Positions 26,664-34,447 of a DNA stretch of 64,000 nucleotides are shown piece by piece (position 1 is the stretch's first letter; every line of letters starts with the position of its first letter). The stretch is from DAIOEK01 sp963708715. GTDB taxonomy: Bacteria > Chloroflexota > Anaerolineae > Anaerolineales > Anaerolineaceae. The translations under genes and the position numbers were made by a program. The DNA lies in NCBI GenBank assembly GCA_963708715.1, contig CAVPSU010000001.1:1674001-1738000 (forward strand), in the 5' to 3' direction. A model generated the notes under the pieces. The model was not told where the DNA came from and ran no database searches. It saw nothing but the letters and a program-made list of their open reading frames with translations.

Positions 26664-27650
26664 GTGAAATTCTTAATTGCAGGTCTCGGATCGATAGGAC
26701 GCAGGCATCTGCGAAACCTGGTTACTTTGGGTGAGCGGGATATTCTGCTTTATCGTACTCATCAGAGTACCATGCCCGAAGATGATCTGAAAGACTTCCC
26801 CGTGGAAACAGACCTGCAGGCAGCTCTTGCTCAAAAGCCTGACGCCGTGATTGTCTCGAATCCGACCTCACTGCACCTGGATATAGCCATTCCGGCAGCC
26901 AGGCAGGGTAGCCACCTGTTGTTGGAGAAACCCATTTCGCACTCCATGGATCGTATCGATGAATTCTCCCAGGCTGTTAAGGAATCGGGCAGCAAAGTGC
27001 TGGTTGGTTTCCAATTCCGGTTTCATCCCACCCTGCGCAAAGCCCGCGATCTTATGGCGGATGGCGCCATCGGACGGGTTGTGTCTTTCAAATCCAATTG
27101 GGGTGAGTACCTTCCTAACTGGCATCCCTGGGAAGATCATCGCACCAGTTATGCTGCCCGACAAGATCTGGGTGGTGGTGTAGTGCTAACGCTATGCCAT
27201 CCACTTGATTATTTACGTTGGATGTTGGGTGAAGTCGAATCTCTCTGGGCGTACACGAGTCCGGCTGCAGAACTTGGTTCCGATGTGGATGCCATTGCGG
27301 ACATCGGATTACGCTACCAATCTGGCGTATCCGGATCGGTCCACCTGGATTATTTGCAGCGTCCTGGCAGCCATACCCTCGAAATTACCGGCACTGAAGG
27401 TTTGTTGCGATGGGAGAATTCCAGTAGTATTTTGAGTTTGTATCGGGCATCCACCGGCAAATGGGAGGAATATTTACCACCGGAAGGATTCGAACGAAAT
27501 TGGTTATTTTTGGATGAGACTAAATCTTTTCTGGATTTAGTCCACGATAAATCAGAATCACTATGTACATTGATGGATGGCGTTCGGGCGTTGGAGCTTG
27601 CCCTTGCAGTCCATCATTCTGCCAAGGCTGGGAAAATTGTAAAATGGTGA
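26664..27650 (+). CDS. Gfo/Idh/MocA family oxidoreductase
   Basis: The NAD(P)-binding motif AGLGSIGRRHLRNL is at the N-terminus. VSNPTSLHLD and LLEKPIS carry the conserved Glu-Lys-Pro; VGFQFRFHP and GGGVVLTLCHPLDYLRWM carry the catalytic-type His/Asp residues. Length 328 aa is typical. A GTG start lies 1 bp after the sulfotransferase stop. PtmD-like members of this family occur with nonulosonate genes in Campylobacter. The substrate here is probably a nucleotide-linked or free sugar, with oxidation or reduction undecided. Confidence 0.88.
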   Translation: MKFLIAGLGSIGRRHLRNLVTLGERDILLYRTHQSTMPEDDLKDFPVETDLQAALAQKPDAVIVSNPTSLHLDIAIPAARQGSHLLLEKPISHSMDRIDEFSQAVKESGSKVLVGFQFRFHPTLRKARDLMADGAIGRVVSFKSNWGEYLPNWHPWEDHRTSYAARQDLGGGVVLTLCHPLDYLRWMLGEVESLWAYTSPAAELGSDVDAIADIGLRYQSGVSGSVHLDYLQRPGSHTLEITGTEGLLRWENSSSILSLYRASTGKWEEYLPPEGFERNWLFLDETKSFLDLVHDKSESLCTLMDGVRALELALAVHHSAKAGKIVKW

Positions 27651-27686
27651 CATTTTACAAGGAATTGCCGTCGCATTGGCTCATTT

Positions 27687-27718
27687 TCAATCGGTTATAA
27701 TCAATCGGTTGCCGATTG
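27687..27718 (+). promoter_or_regulatory. -10 box within repeated and inverted TCAATCGG elements upstream of the SAT gene
   Basis: TATAAT at 27696-27701 is bracketed by two direct copies of TCAATCGGTT (27687-27696 and 27701-27710), spaced 14 bp apart. The second copy forms a short palindrome with CCGATTG (27712-27718). The -35 region is weak (TTGGCT at 27676-27681, only a 14-bp spacer). This looks like a promoter overlapped by an operator-type repeat, so the SAT/APS-kinase gene may be under its own control. Confidence 0.45.
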
Positions 27719-27787
27719 GACAAAATTTACGGGTACATCAACCCGAAAGATTGAAAAAAAAATGAAAGAAGAAGGAGTTTATTCACA

Positions 27788-28213
27788 ATGGCAGTGACAA
27801 CGACGGCGAAAATTATCGCCCCCTATGGTGGAAAATTGGTCAACCTGGTTGTTACCGGAGCGGAACGACAGGCGTTGATAGAAAGAGCAAGCCACCTGCA
27901 ATCCATCAAGATTTCTCCGCGAAATCTATGCGACCTGGAATTGCTGGCTACCGGCGCTTTCTCTCCCCTCGATAAGTTCATGGGTCACAAAGATTACGAA
28001 CGGGTATTGGAAGAGATGCGTCTTTCCGAAGGCACCCTGTTCCCCCTGCCCATCACTCTAACGGTGGACAAGGAAAATTATGATTCCCTGGGCGAAGAAG
28101 TGGTATTGCGAGATACCCAGAACAATCTGATCGCTGTCATGAAGGTAGAAGAAGCTTTTCCGTACGATAAGGAAAAAGAAGCCCGCCTGGCCTATGGTTC
28201 AATCGAACTCTAA
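27788..28213 (+). pseudogene. Sulfate adenylyltransferase/APS kinase, N-terminal fragment before a frameshift
   Basis: This 141-residue stretch is the PUA-like N-terminal domain of ATP sulfurylase (RNLCDLELLATGAFSPLDKFM, LFPLPITL, EEAFPYDKEKEARLAYG). It stops at 28211-28213, exactly where family members continue with KHPMVSEM. That continuation is found in another frame starting at 28194. The overlap and perfect protein continuity show one gene broken by a one-base insertion or two-base deletion between about 28,198 and 28,212. GAAGGAG lies about 11 bp before the start. With its second part it would make a fused enzyme of about 575 aa. Confidence 0.85.
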
Positions 28214-29525
28214 GCACCCGATGGTCTCCGAGATGGTCCGCTGGGGTAACCTGTGCATCTCCGGTGAGCTGAAAGTCATTAATCTGCCCACTTATTACGA
28301 TTTCAAAGAATTACGCCAGACACCGTCTGAAGTACGGGCTCAGTTGGAGAAAATGGGAAACAGCAATGTAGTTGCCTTCCAGACCCGCAATCCACTGCAC
28401 CGCATCCACGAAGAGCTGACCAAACGTGCTGCGGCAGCCATTGGTGGCAGCCTTCTCATCCATCCCGTAGTTGGCTTGACCAAACCCGGTGATGTAGACC
28501 ATTACACCCGTGTTCGTATTTATAAAGCGCTGGTGGAAAAATACTACGATCCGAACAAGACCGCCCTCAGCCTGCTGCCATTAGCCATGCGCATGGCTGG
28601 TCCCAAGGAAGCGATTTTACACGGAATTATCCGCCGTAATCATGGCGCCAACCATTTCATTATTGGACGCGACCATGCCGGTCCGGGTAACGACAGCACT
28701 GGCAAACCCTTCTATGGTCCATATGACGCGCAGGAACTGTTCGATACACATTCCAAAGAACTCGGTATGACAGCCGTCCCGTTCTATGAGCTGGTCTATT
28801 TGCCTGACACCCAGGAATATGTGGAAGCGGACAAGATTCCCACGGGCGCGAAAGTACTGAACATCTCCGGCACACAGGTTCGTGATGATTACCTCGCCAA
28901 GGGCAAGCTGCTCCCCGAATGGTTCACCCGCCCGGAGACCGCCCGCATTCTGCGCCAGATGTATCCGCCCCGTCACAATATGGGATTCTGTGTCTGGTTC
29001 ACCGGACTCTCCGGCGCCGGAAAGTCCGCCACCGCTGACGTGCTCACCACCTTATTGCTACAATATGGCAAGCAGATCACCCAGTTGGATGGTGATGTTA
29101 TCCGAACCCACCTCTCCAAGGGATTGGGTTTTTCCAAGGAAGACCGTGATACCAATATCCTTCGCATTGGCTTTGTAGCCGCTGAACTGGTTCGCCATAA
29201 AGGTGTGGTTACCTGTGCAGCCATCAGCCCGTATCGTGCCACCCGGGACGAATGCCGTAAGATGGTTGGTAGTGAGCAATTTGTAGAAGTATTCATGGAT
29301 ACCCCGATCGAGGTTTGTGAATCGCGCGACATCAAGGGGTTATATGCCAAAGCCCGTCGTGGTGAGCTGAAAGGATTTACTGGTGTGGACGATCCCTATG
29401 AGGCGCCTATCAATCCGGAAATTACGCTGAAAACAGTCGGCATCACCCCGGAAGAAAACGCTCGCATTATCATCCAATTCCTGGAATCACGTGGATTCTT
29501 GACGCCCGATGGGTTGCCAGAATAA
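28194..29525 (+). CDS. Sulfate adenylyltransferase (rest) fused to adenylylsulfate kinase
   Basis: The catalytic ATP sulfurylase part contains the nucleotide-binding QTRNPLHRIHEE, HPVVGLTKPGDVDHYTR, and GRDHAGPG. The APS kinase domain starts near 28,985 with a P-loop GLSGAGKSATAD, then LDGDVIRTHLSKGLGFSKED. Together they convert sulfate and two ATP to PAPS, the donor for sulfotransferases. The first codons of this frame have no good ribosome-binding site, because the gene really begins at 27788 and is frameshifted. If the shift is real, the sulfurylase may be inactive while the kinase domain is intact. This is the only PAPS source in the window, with four sulfotransferases around it. Confidence 0.9.
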   Translation: MVQSNSKHPMVSEMVRWGNLCISGELKVINLPTYYDFKELRQTPSEVRAQLEKMGNSNVVAFQTRNPLHRIHEELTKRAAAAIGGSLLIHPVVGLTKPGDVDHYTRVRIYKALVEKYYDPNKTALSLLPLAMRMAGPKEAILHGIIRRNHGANHFIIGRDHAGPGNDSTGKPFYGPYDAQELFDTHSKELGMTAVPFYELVYLPDTQEYVEADKIPTGAKVLNISGTQVRDDYLAKGKLLPEWFTRPETARILRQMYPPRHNMGFCVWFTGLSGAGKSATADVLTTLLLQYGKQITQLDGDVIRTHLSKGLGFSKEDRDTNILRIGFVAAELVRHKGVVTCAAISPYRATRDECRKMVGSEQFVEVFMDTPIEVCESRDIKGLYAKARRGELKGFTGVDDPYEAPINPEITLKTVGITPEENARIIIQFLESRGFLTPDGLPE

Positions 29526-29562
29526 AAATATGTGATCTGATAGAAAGAGATCGGAAAGAGAT

Positions 29563-29608
29563 GAGAGACGGGGATGCTTCAAAAATAGGATCGAGAAACC
29601 CGTCTCTC
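29563..29608. repeat. 10-bp inverted repeat between the APS kinase and SDR genes
   Basis: GAGAGACGGG at 29563-29572 is perfectly complementary to CCCGTCTCTC at 29599-29608, with a 26-base loop. No T-run follows, so it is not a classic terminator. It may be a regulator site or a weak RNA hairpin ahead of the SDR gene. Confidence 0.4.
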
Positions 29609-29635
29609 TGATCATCTGAATCAGATGAGGTGCCA

Positions 29636-30457
29636 ATGATACGTATACAGGATAAGTTTGATCTCAAAGGGAAGTCAGCCATCGTCACCGGTGGGATAGG
29701 TCTGTTGGGCAAGGAATTTTGTCGTACTCTTGCCGAGGCAGGCGCATCGGTGCTTGTAGCCGATCTGAACGGCGATGCGGCCGACGAGTACGCTTCCACA
29801 TTGCGAAATCAGGGCTTTGATGCTGGATTTGCCCGAGTCAATGTAACCGATCCCGAATCTGTTCAGGCGATGGTGGACTGCGCCGTAGATCTGTTCGGAG
29901 GGGTGGATATCCTGGTCAATAGCGCTGCCATGGATCCGAAATTTGATAACACCCAATCTGTCCAGCATCGCGGTACATTCGAAGATTATCCTCTCGAGCA
30001 ATGGCGTCAGGCTTTGGACGTAAATCTGACAGGTATGTTCCTATGTTGCCAGTCAGTAGCCCGGGAGATGGTTAAGAAGAATACCGGCTCGATCATCAAT
30101 ATTTGTTCGACCTATGGACTCGTTGGTCCTGATCAACGCATCTACGATCGACCGGGAGAACCCAAACGGGTGAAACCGGTTTATTATTCGGTGACCAAGG
30201 CAGGCGTGTTGGGATTGGTCCATTATCTTGCAACCTATTATGCAGGAACGGCAATCCGGACCAACGCCCTTACCCCGGGTGGTGTATACAACAACCATGA
30301 CGAATTGTTCGTGAAGAACTATGCTGCTAAAACTGTGATGGGGCGCATGGCTCACCTGGACGAGATGAATGGCGCCCTGCTATTCCTCGCATCCGAGGCG
30401 TCATCATATATGACCGGTTCGAATGTTGTCGTGGATGGAGGTTGGACGGCATGGTAG
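29636..30457 (+). CDS. Short-chain dehydrogenase, PtmA-like (nonulosonate-associated)
   Basis: A classical SDR of 273 aa. It has TGGIGLLGKEF as a variant cofactor motif, NSAAMDPKF, SIINICSTYGLVGPD with the catalytic Ser, YYSVTKAG with Tyr and Lys, and a C-terminal TGSNVVVDGGWT. The GLLGKEF motif and the YDRPGE...KPVYYS region resemble PtmA of the Campylobacter flagellin-glycan locus, which sits with a CMP-legionaminate synthetase as this gene does. GTG at 29630 also opens the frame; GAGG at 29627-29630 favours the ATG at 29636. It overlaps the CMP-sugar synthetase gene. Confidence 0.84.
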   Translation: MIRIQDKFDLKGKSAIVTGGIGLLGKEFCRTLAEAGASVLVADLNGDAADEYASTLRNQGFDAGFARVNVTDPESVQAMVDCAVDLFGGVDILVNSAAMDPKFDNTQSVQHRGTFEDYPLEQWRQALDVNLTGMFLCCQSVAREMVKKNTGSIINICSTYGLVGPDQRIYDRPGEPKRVKPVYYSVTKAGVLGLVHYLATYYAGTAIRTNALTPGGVYNNHDELFVKNYAAKTVMGRMAHLDEMNGALLFLASEASSYMTGSNVVVDGGWTAW

Positions 30458-31680
30458 ATCGACCTGAAGTGTTGGCAATCATCCCGGCACGCGGAGGGTC
30501 CAAAGGAATCCCGCGTAAAAACATCAAAAATTTCGCCAGCCATCCGCTGGTTGCCTGGAGTATCGCGGCGGCAAAACAAGCAAACCTGGTTACAAGGGTG
30601 ATCGTTTCCACCGATGATGAGGAGATAGCTGCAGTCAGCCGTCTGCATGGAGCAGATGTTCCTTTCCTTCGCCCTCCAGACCTGGCGACCGATCTGGCCG
30701 TTGATTATCCCTTATTCAAGCATGCCCTTGATTGGCTGAAAGAAAACGAGAACTATTCGCCTGAGATCGTGGTGCAGTTACGCCCCACTTCTCCAATTCG
30801 CCCCAAGGGTATGGTGGACCAGGCTGTGCAGATGCTCTTCGATCATTCTGATGCCGATTCCGTTCGAGGGGTGGTGCCTTCAGGGCAAAACCCCTACAAG
30901 ATGTGGCAGATCGAATCCGATCGATTGGTCCCCTTGTTAAAAGTAAAAGGGATCGCTGAACCATACAACTCGCCACGCCAGAATTTACCACCAACCTATT
31001 GGCAGACCGGGCATATTGATGTAATTCGAACTTACACGATTCTGGATAAGAAATCACTTTCCGGCGATATGATATTGCCCTTGATGATCGATCCTGCCTT
31101 CACGGTGGATATTGATTCACCACGGGACTGGAGTCGGGCAGAGTGGCTGGTCTGGCACAGTGGATTGGATATGGTTTTCCCAGGAAAACCCCCGCGTCCT
31201 TTTCCAGAAGTGGTAAAGATGATCGTGATGGACTTTGATGGTGTTCTGACCGATAACCGGGTTTGGGTCGATGAAAATGGGAAAGAAGCCGTGGCGGCGT
31301 ATCGATCAGACAGCCTGGGATTGGCTTTATTAAGAGGGCGGGCGCGGATAGAACCGCTGGTCATCTCGAAAGAAACGAATCCGGTTGTAACCAAGCGCTG
31401 CCAGAAGATGAATATTCCTGTGATACAGGGAATTGACCAAAAAGCAGACGCCTTAGTGAAAGTCCTTCATGAAAGGGGGATCAATCCAAAGCAGGTGATC
31501 TATATCGGAAACGATGTGAATGATCTGGAATGTTTTCCAATAGTAGGCTACGCGATCGCCCCGGCAGATGCGGAGAAAGAGGTCATAATGTCCGCTGATC
31601 TTGTACTATCTCGCAGAGGTGGGCAGGGAGCAGTGAGGGAAGTCTGTGATATGTTGATGGAACTCTATTCAAACCGATAG
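30451..31680 (+). CDS. CMP-nonulosonate synthetase fused to KdsC-like HAD phosphatase
   Basis: Residues 1-235 are a NeuA-type cytidylyltransferase (AIIPARGGSKGIPRKNIK, VVQLRPTSPIR, PTYWQTGHIDV). Residues 255-409 are a HAD phosphatase of the KdsC/YrbI type (IVMDFDGVLTDNR with nucleophile Asp261, then KADALVKVLHERG and YIGNDVNDLEC). This domain order is that of animal CMP-sialate synthetase. It could dephosphorylate a 9-phosphate made by the NeuB at 33349 and then activate the acid with CTP. The ATG at 30451 overlaps the SDR stop; TTG at 30442 is an alternative. Confidence 0.88.
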   Translation: MVDRPEVLAIIPARGGSKGIPRKNIKNFASHPLVAWSIAAAKQANLVTRVIVSTDDEEIAAVSRLHGADVPFLRPPDLATDLAVDYPLFKHALDWLKENENYSPEIVVQLRPTSPIRPKGMVDQAVQMLFDHSDADSVRGVVPSGQNPYKMWQIESDRLVPLLKVKGIAEPYNSPRQNLPPTYWQTGHIDVIRTYTILDKKSLSGDMILPLMIDPAFTVDIDSPRDWSRAEWLVWHSGLDMVFPGKPPRPFPEVVKMIVMDFDGVLTDNRVWVDENGKEAVAAYRSDSLGLALLRGRARIEPLVISKETNPVVTKRCQKMNIPVIQGIDQKADALVKVLHERGINPKQVIYIGNDVNDLECFPIVGYAIAPADAEKEVIMSADLVLSRRGGQGAVREVCDMLMELYSNR

Positions 31681-31705
31681 GTTCATGCCTTTTTAGTGGA
31701 CTCCA

Positions 31706-33352
31706 ATGTCCCGATTTAAGAGAACTTTATTATTTCCATTTTTATTTGCCATATTCCCAATATTGACCTTGTTGGGATCCAATATCCGCTATATTTCTGT
31801 TTGGATGCCATGGCGGTCATTCGCGGTTTCTATCGCAATCAGTGCTATCCTCTTCATCAGTATTCATGCAATTACGAAATCCTGGACGAAAGCTGCCCTG
31901 ATCGTTTCTTTGCTTAATCTGATTTTCTACTCGTATGGATATCTCTATCAAGTCGTGGAGGATTTCCAAATATTTGGATGGATAATCGGAAGGCATCGTT
32001 ATCTATTGAGCTCCCTTTTCCTCATCACTATTGGCTTGTGCTGGTGGATTGGGAGGTCTCGATTATCATTTACTTCACTGGTCATACCATTGAATGTGAT
32101 TGGTCTGGCATTATGGATAATGCCGCTTTACCAGATAATCTCTTATCGAATCCATCAAAACAGCACTCTGAACAGAGAGACCAGCTTCCACCGGGTAGTA
32201 GATACAAATGAGGATTTTTCCATACCAGCCGCAAATGATCCCGGTAAATTCCCCGACATTTATTACATTATTCTTGACACATATGCGCGTCGGGACGTTC
32301 TTTCGGAGTGTTTTCGCTATGATAATTCAGCGTTTCTTGATTCATTGACTGCATCTGGTTTCGTGGTTGCCGAGCAAAGTCGTTCAAATATTACGATAAC
32401 CGACCTTTCCCTGGCATCTTCCTTAAACATGGAATATCCACAAGATCTGGCCAGCTCCTCAGTTGAGATTGGCGATCCGGTTCAACTCTCTCGATGGATA
32501 AAATACAGCAAAGTCAGGCAAGTTTTTGAACAAGCCGGGTATACTTTTATAGCATTTGATTCTGGCTATTCACAAACGCGAATACTGGATGCGGATGTAT
32601 TCTATTCGCTCGACCAGCGGAGACACCCTATCCTTGGCGGTTTGAATCCATTTGAAAGTTTGGTAATTAAGACATCGGCTGGGATAGTGTTATATGACTT
32701 TTATGGTTACTTACCTGAAACAGTGCGGCGCTTTCTGGATAGTTCTTACCGGCAGCACAGGGATCTAATTTTATTTACATTGGACAAGCTGCCATCTATC
32801 GCCGAAGATCCCAGAGCTACTTTCACTTTTGTTCACATTCTTGCTCCCCACAACCCTTTCGTTTTTGGTCCAAATGGAGAAAATATCTCAAGGCAAACGC
32901 CATTTACGCTGAACGATGATCCTGAAACCAAGGATTCACGTAATTATCGTCAAGGATATATAGACCAGATCACATATTTGAATCAGCGGATAATTTCCAT
33001 CATCCAAGAGATTCAAAGCCGATCAGCAACCAGGCCTGTTATCGTACTTCAGGGAGATCACGGACCGCCACGTTGGGTCACCTCCATGACTGGAAGAAGC
33101 GATATTTTGAATGCTTATTCCTTCGAAGGCGCGGAGAAGGTGATCTATCCCAGTATTACCCCTGTCAATTCTTTTAGGATAATTTTGAATGAGGTATTTG
33201 GTGCGCGGTTAAAACTCCTTCCAGACCGAACTTTTTACACGACTCATAGTACAATAGACCAGCTACTACCGATTGATAAGGATAAAAAGCATTGCGATTC
33301 AACCTATCGACCAGATTTAGAGGAATCGCAAACATCCAGTGAGGTGGAATGA
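31706..33352 (+). CDS. Membrane-anchored alkaline-phosphatase-superfamily protein (paralog 1 of 4)
   Basis: The first 150 residues hold about five membrane helices with a conserved GRHR motif (residues 95-98). A sulfatase/AlkP-like domain follows: FPDIYYIILDTYAR supplies metal-ligand Asp191; SNITITDLSLASSLNM offers a nucleophile candidate at Thr232; FVHILAPHNPF and VLQGDHGPP supply His/Asp ligands. A Thr, not the Cys/Ser formylglycine motif of sulfatases, suggests a phospho-group transferase like LtaS or EptA. It is followed, with a 4-bp overlap, by the second NeuB. Substrate unknown. Confidence 0.82.
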   Translation: MSRFKRTLLFPFLFAIFPILTLLGSNIRYISVWMPWRSFAVSIAISAILFISIHAITKSWTKAALIVSLLNLIFYSYGYLYQVVEDFQIFGWIIGRHRYLLSSLFLITIGLCWWIGRSRLSFTSLVIPLNVIGLALWIMPLYQIISYRIHQNSTLNRETSFHRVVDTNEDFSIPAANDPGKFPDIYYIILDTYARRDVLSECFRYDNSAFLDSLTASGFVVAEQSRSNITITDLSLASSLNMEYPQDLASSSVEIGDPVQLSRWIKYSKVRQVFEQAGYTFIAFDSGYSQTRILDADVFYSLDQRRHPILGGLNPFESLVIKTSAGIVLYDFYGYLPETVRRFLDSSYRQHRDLILFTLDKLPSIAEDPRATFTFVHILAPHNPFVFGPNGENISRQTPFTLNDDPETKDSRNYRQGYIDQITYLNQRIISIIQEIQSRSATRPVIVLQGDHGPPRWVTSMTGRSDILNAYSFEGAEKVIYPSITPVNSFRIILNEVFGARLKLLPDRTFYTTHSTIDQLLPIDKDKKHCDSTYRPDLEESQTSSEVE

Positions 33353-34221
33353 CACGGAAAATTACGATTGGCAATACGGTTGTTGGTGATGGATTTCCCA
33401 CCTATTTTGTGGCAGAAATTGGGATCAATCACAACGGTGATCTGGATATTGCCAAACAAATGATCGATGTTGCTCGGAAAAACGGTGCTGATGCGGTGAA
33501 GTTCCAGAAGCGAACCCCGGAGTTATGCGTGCCGCCTGAGCAACGTGATCAAATGAGAGAAACTCCCTGGGGTTATATTTCCTATCTGGATTATCGTTAC
33601 AAAGTCGAATTTAACAAAGAACAATACATGGAAATTGACAGGTACTGCCGGGAGGTTGGCGTTACCTGGTTCTCGTCAGTCTGGGATATCCCTTCTGTGG
33701 ATTTTCTGGAAATGTTCAACCCGGTCTGTTACAAAATACCCTCGGCTCAATTGACCGATCACGACCTTCTTCGCAAGATTAGATCGCTCGGAAAACCCGT
33801 GATTTTGTCCACTGGAATGTCCACCATGGAGCAGATTCGGGAAGCCGTGGACGTGGTTGGAACCGATCACCTGCTGATTACCCATACCACCAGTGCTTAC
33901 CCATGTGAACCGGAAGAATTGAACCTGCGGGCAATTCAGACATTACGGGATACGTTTCCGGTTCCTATTGGATACTCTGGACATGAAGTGGGCTTGATCC
34001 CCTCTGTCATCGCAACGGCTTTGGGAGCCTGCTTGATTGAACGTCACATCACACTTGACCGCGCTATGTGGGGCACCGATCAGGCTGCTTCCGTGGAACC
34101 GGGTGGGATCGAACGGTTGGTGAAGTATTTACGCGTCACAGAGCAAGCACTCGGCGATGGCGTTAAGCGAATTTACGAATCAGAAAAATCTTCGTTGAAA
34201 AAACTCCGAAGATATCAATAA
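33349..34221 (+). CDS. NeuB-family synthase without SAF domain
   Basis: The NeuB barrel is intact: YFVAEIGINHNGDLDIAK, ADAVKFQKRTPE, PSAQLTDHDLLRK, LSTGMSTMEQIREAV, HTTSAYPCEPEELNL, IGYSGHEVG and IERHITLDRAMWGTD. The protein ends after EKSSLKKLRR at 290 aa, exactly where other members enter the SAF domain, and the downstream DNA codes for an unrelated protein. In known NeuB enzymes the SAF domain of the partner subunit covers the active site, so this short form is unusual though not unique. The ATGA overlap with the AlkP paralog suggests coupling. Confidence 0.86.
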   Translation: MTRKITIGNTVVGDGFPTYFVAEIGINHNGDLDIAKQMIDVARKNGADAVKFQKRTPELCVPPEQRDQMRETPWGYISYLDYRYKVEFNKEQYMEIDRYCREVGVTWFSSVWDIPSVDFLEMFNPVCYKIPSAQLTDHDLLRKIRSLGKPVILSTGMSTMEQIREAVDVVGTDHLLITHTTSAYPCEPEELNLRAIQTLRDTFPVPIGYSGHEVGLIPSVIATALGACLIERHITLDRAMWGTDQAASVEPGGIERLVKYLRVTEQALGDGVKRIYESEKSSLKKLRRYQ

Positions 34222-34237
34222 CCAGTTGGAGGTTTTT

Positions 34238-34447
34238 ATGCATCCTTTCACAACCATTTCCGGAATAATCCTGGCTTATCTTGACCCAGGTTCAGGCAGC
34301 TATTTGATTCAGATCCTCATCGCCGCATTGCTTGGCGGTGGTTTTGCGATCAGAGCATTCTGGAAACAGATCAGCACGTTCTTTAGAAAACTTTTTAAGA
34401 AATCAGCCGTGACCGAGGAAGAGAACAAGGATGAGCAGCCTCAATAA
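34238..34447 (+). CDS. Small membrane protein with DPGSGS motif
   Basis: A 69-residue protein with one or two hydrophobic segments. AYLDPGSGSYLIQILIAALL is followed by GGGF and a basic AFWKQISTFFRKLFKKS, then an acidic tail. GGAGG at 34228-34232 sits 5 bp before the ATG at 34238, so the TTG at 34226 is not the start. Similar small proteins with (L/I)DPG(S/T)GS occur beside methyltransferase and sulfatase-like genes in other polysaccharide loci as far as I recall; none has a known function to my knowledge. It overlaps the next gene by 17 bp. Confidence 0.8.
   Translation: MHPFTTISGIILAYLDPGSGSYLIQILIAALLGGGFAIRAFWKQISTFFRKLFKKSAVTEEENKDEQPQ

Noticed and set aside
29563..29608. Terminator after the SAT/APS-kinase gene
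   Set aside because: The loop of 26 bases is long and no T-run follows the stem; kept only as an inverted repeat.
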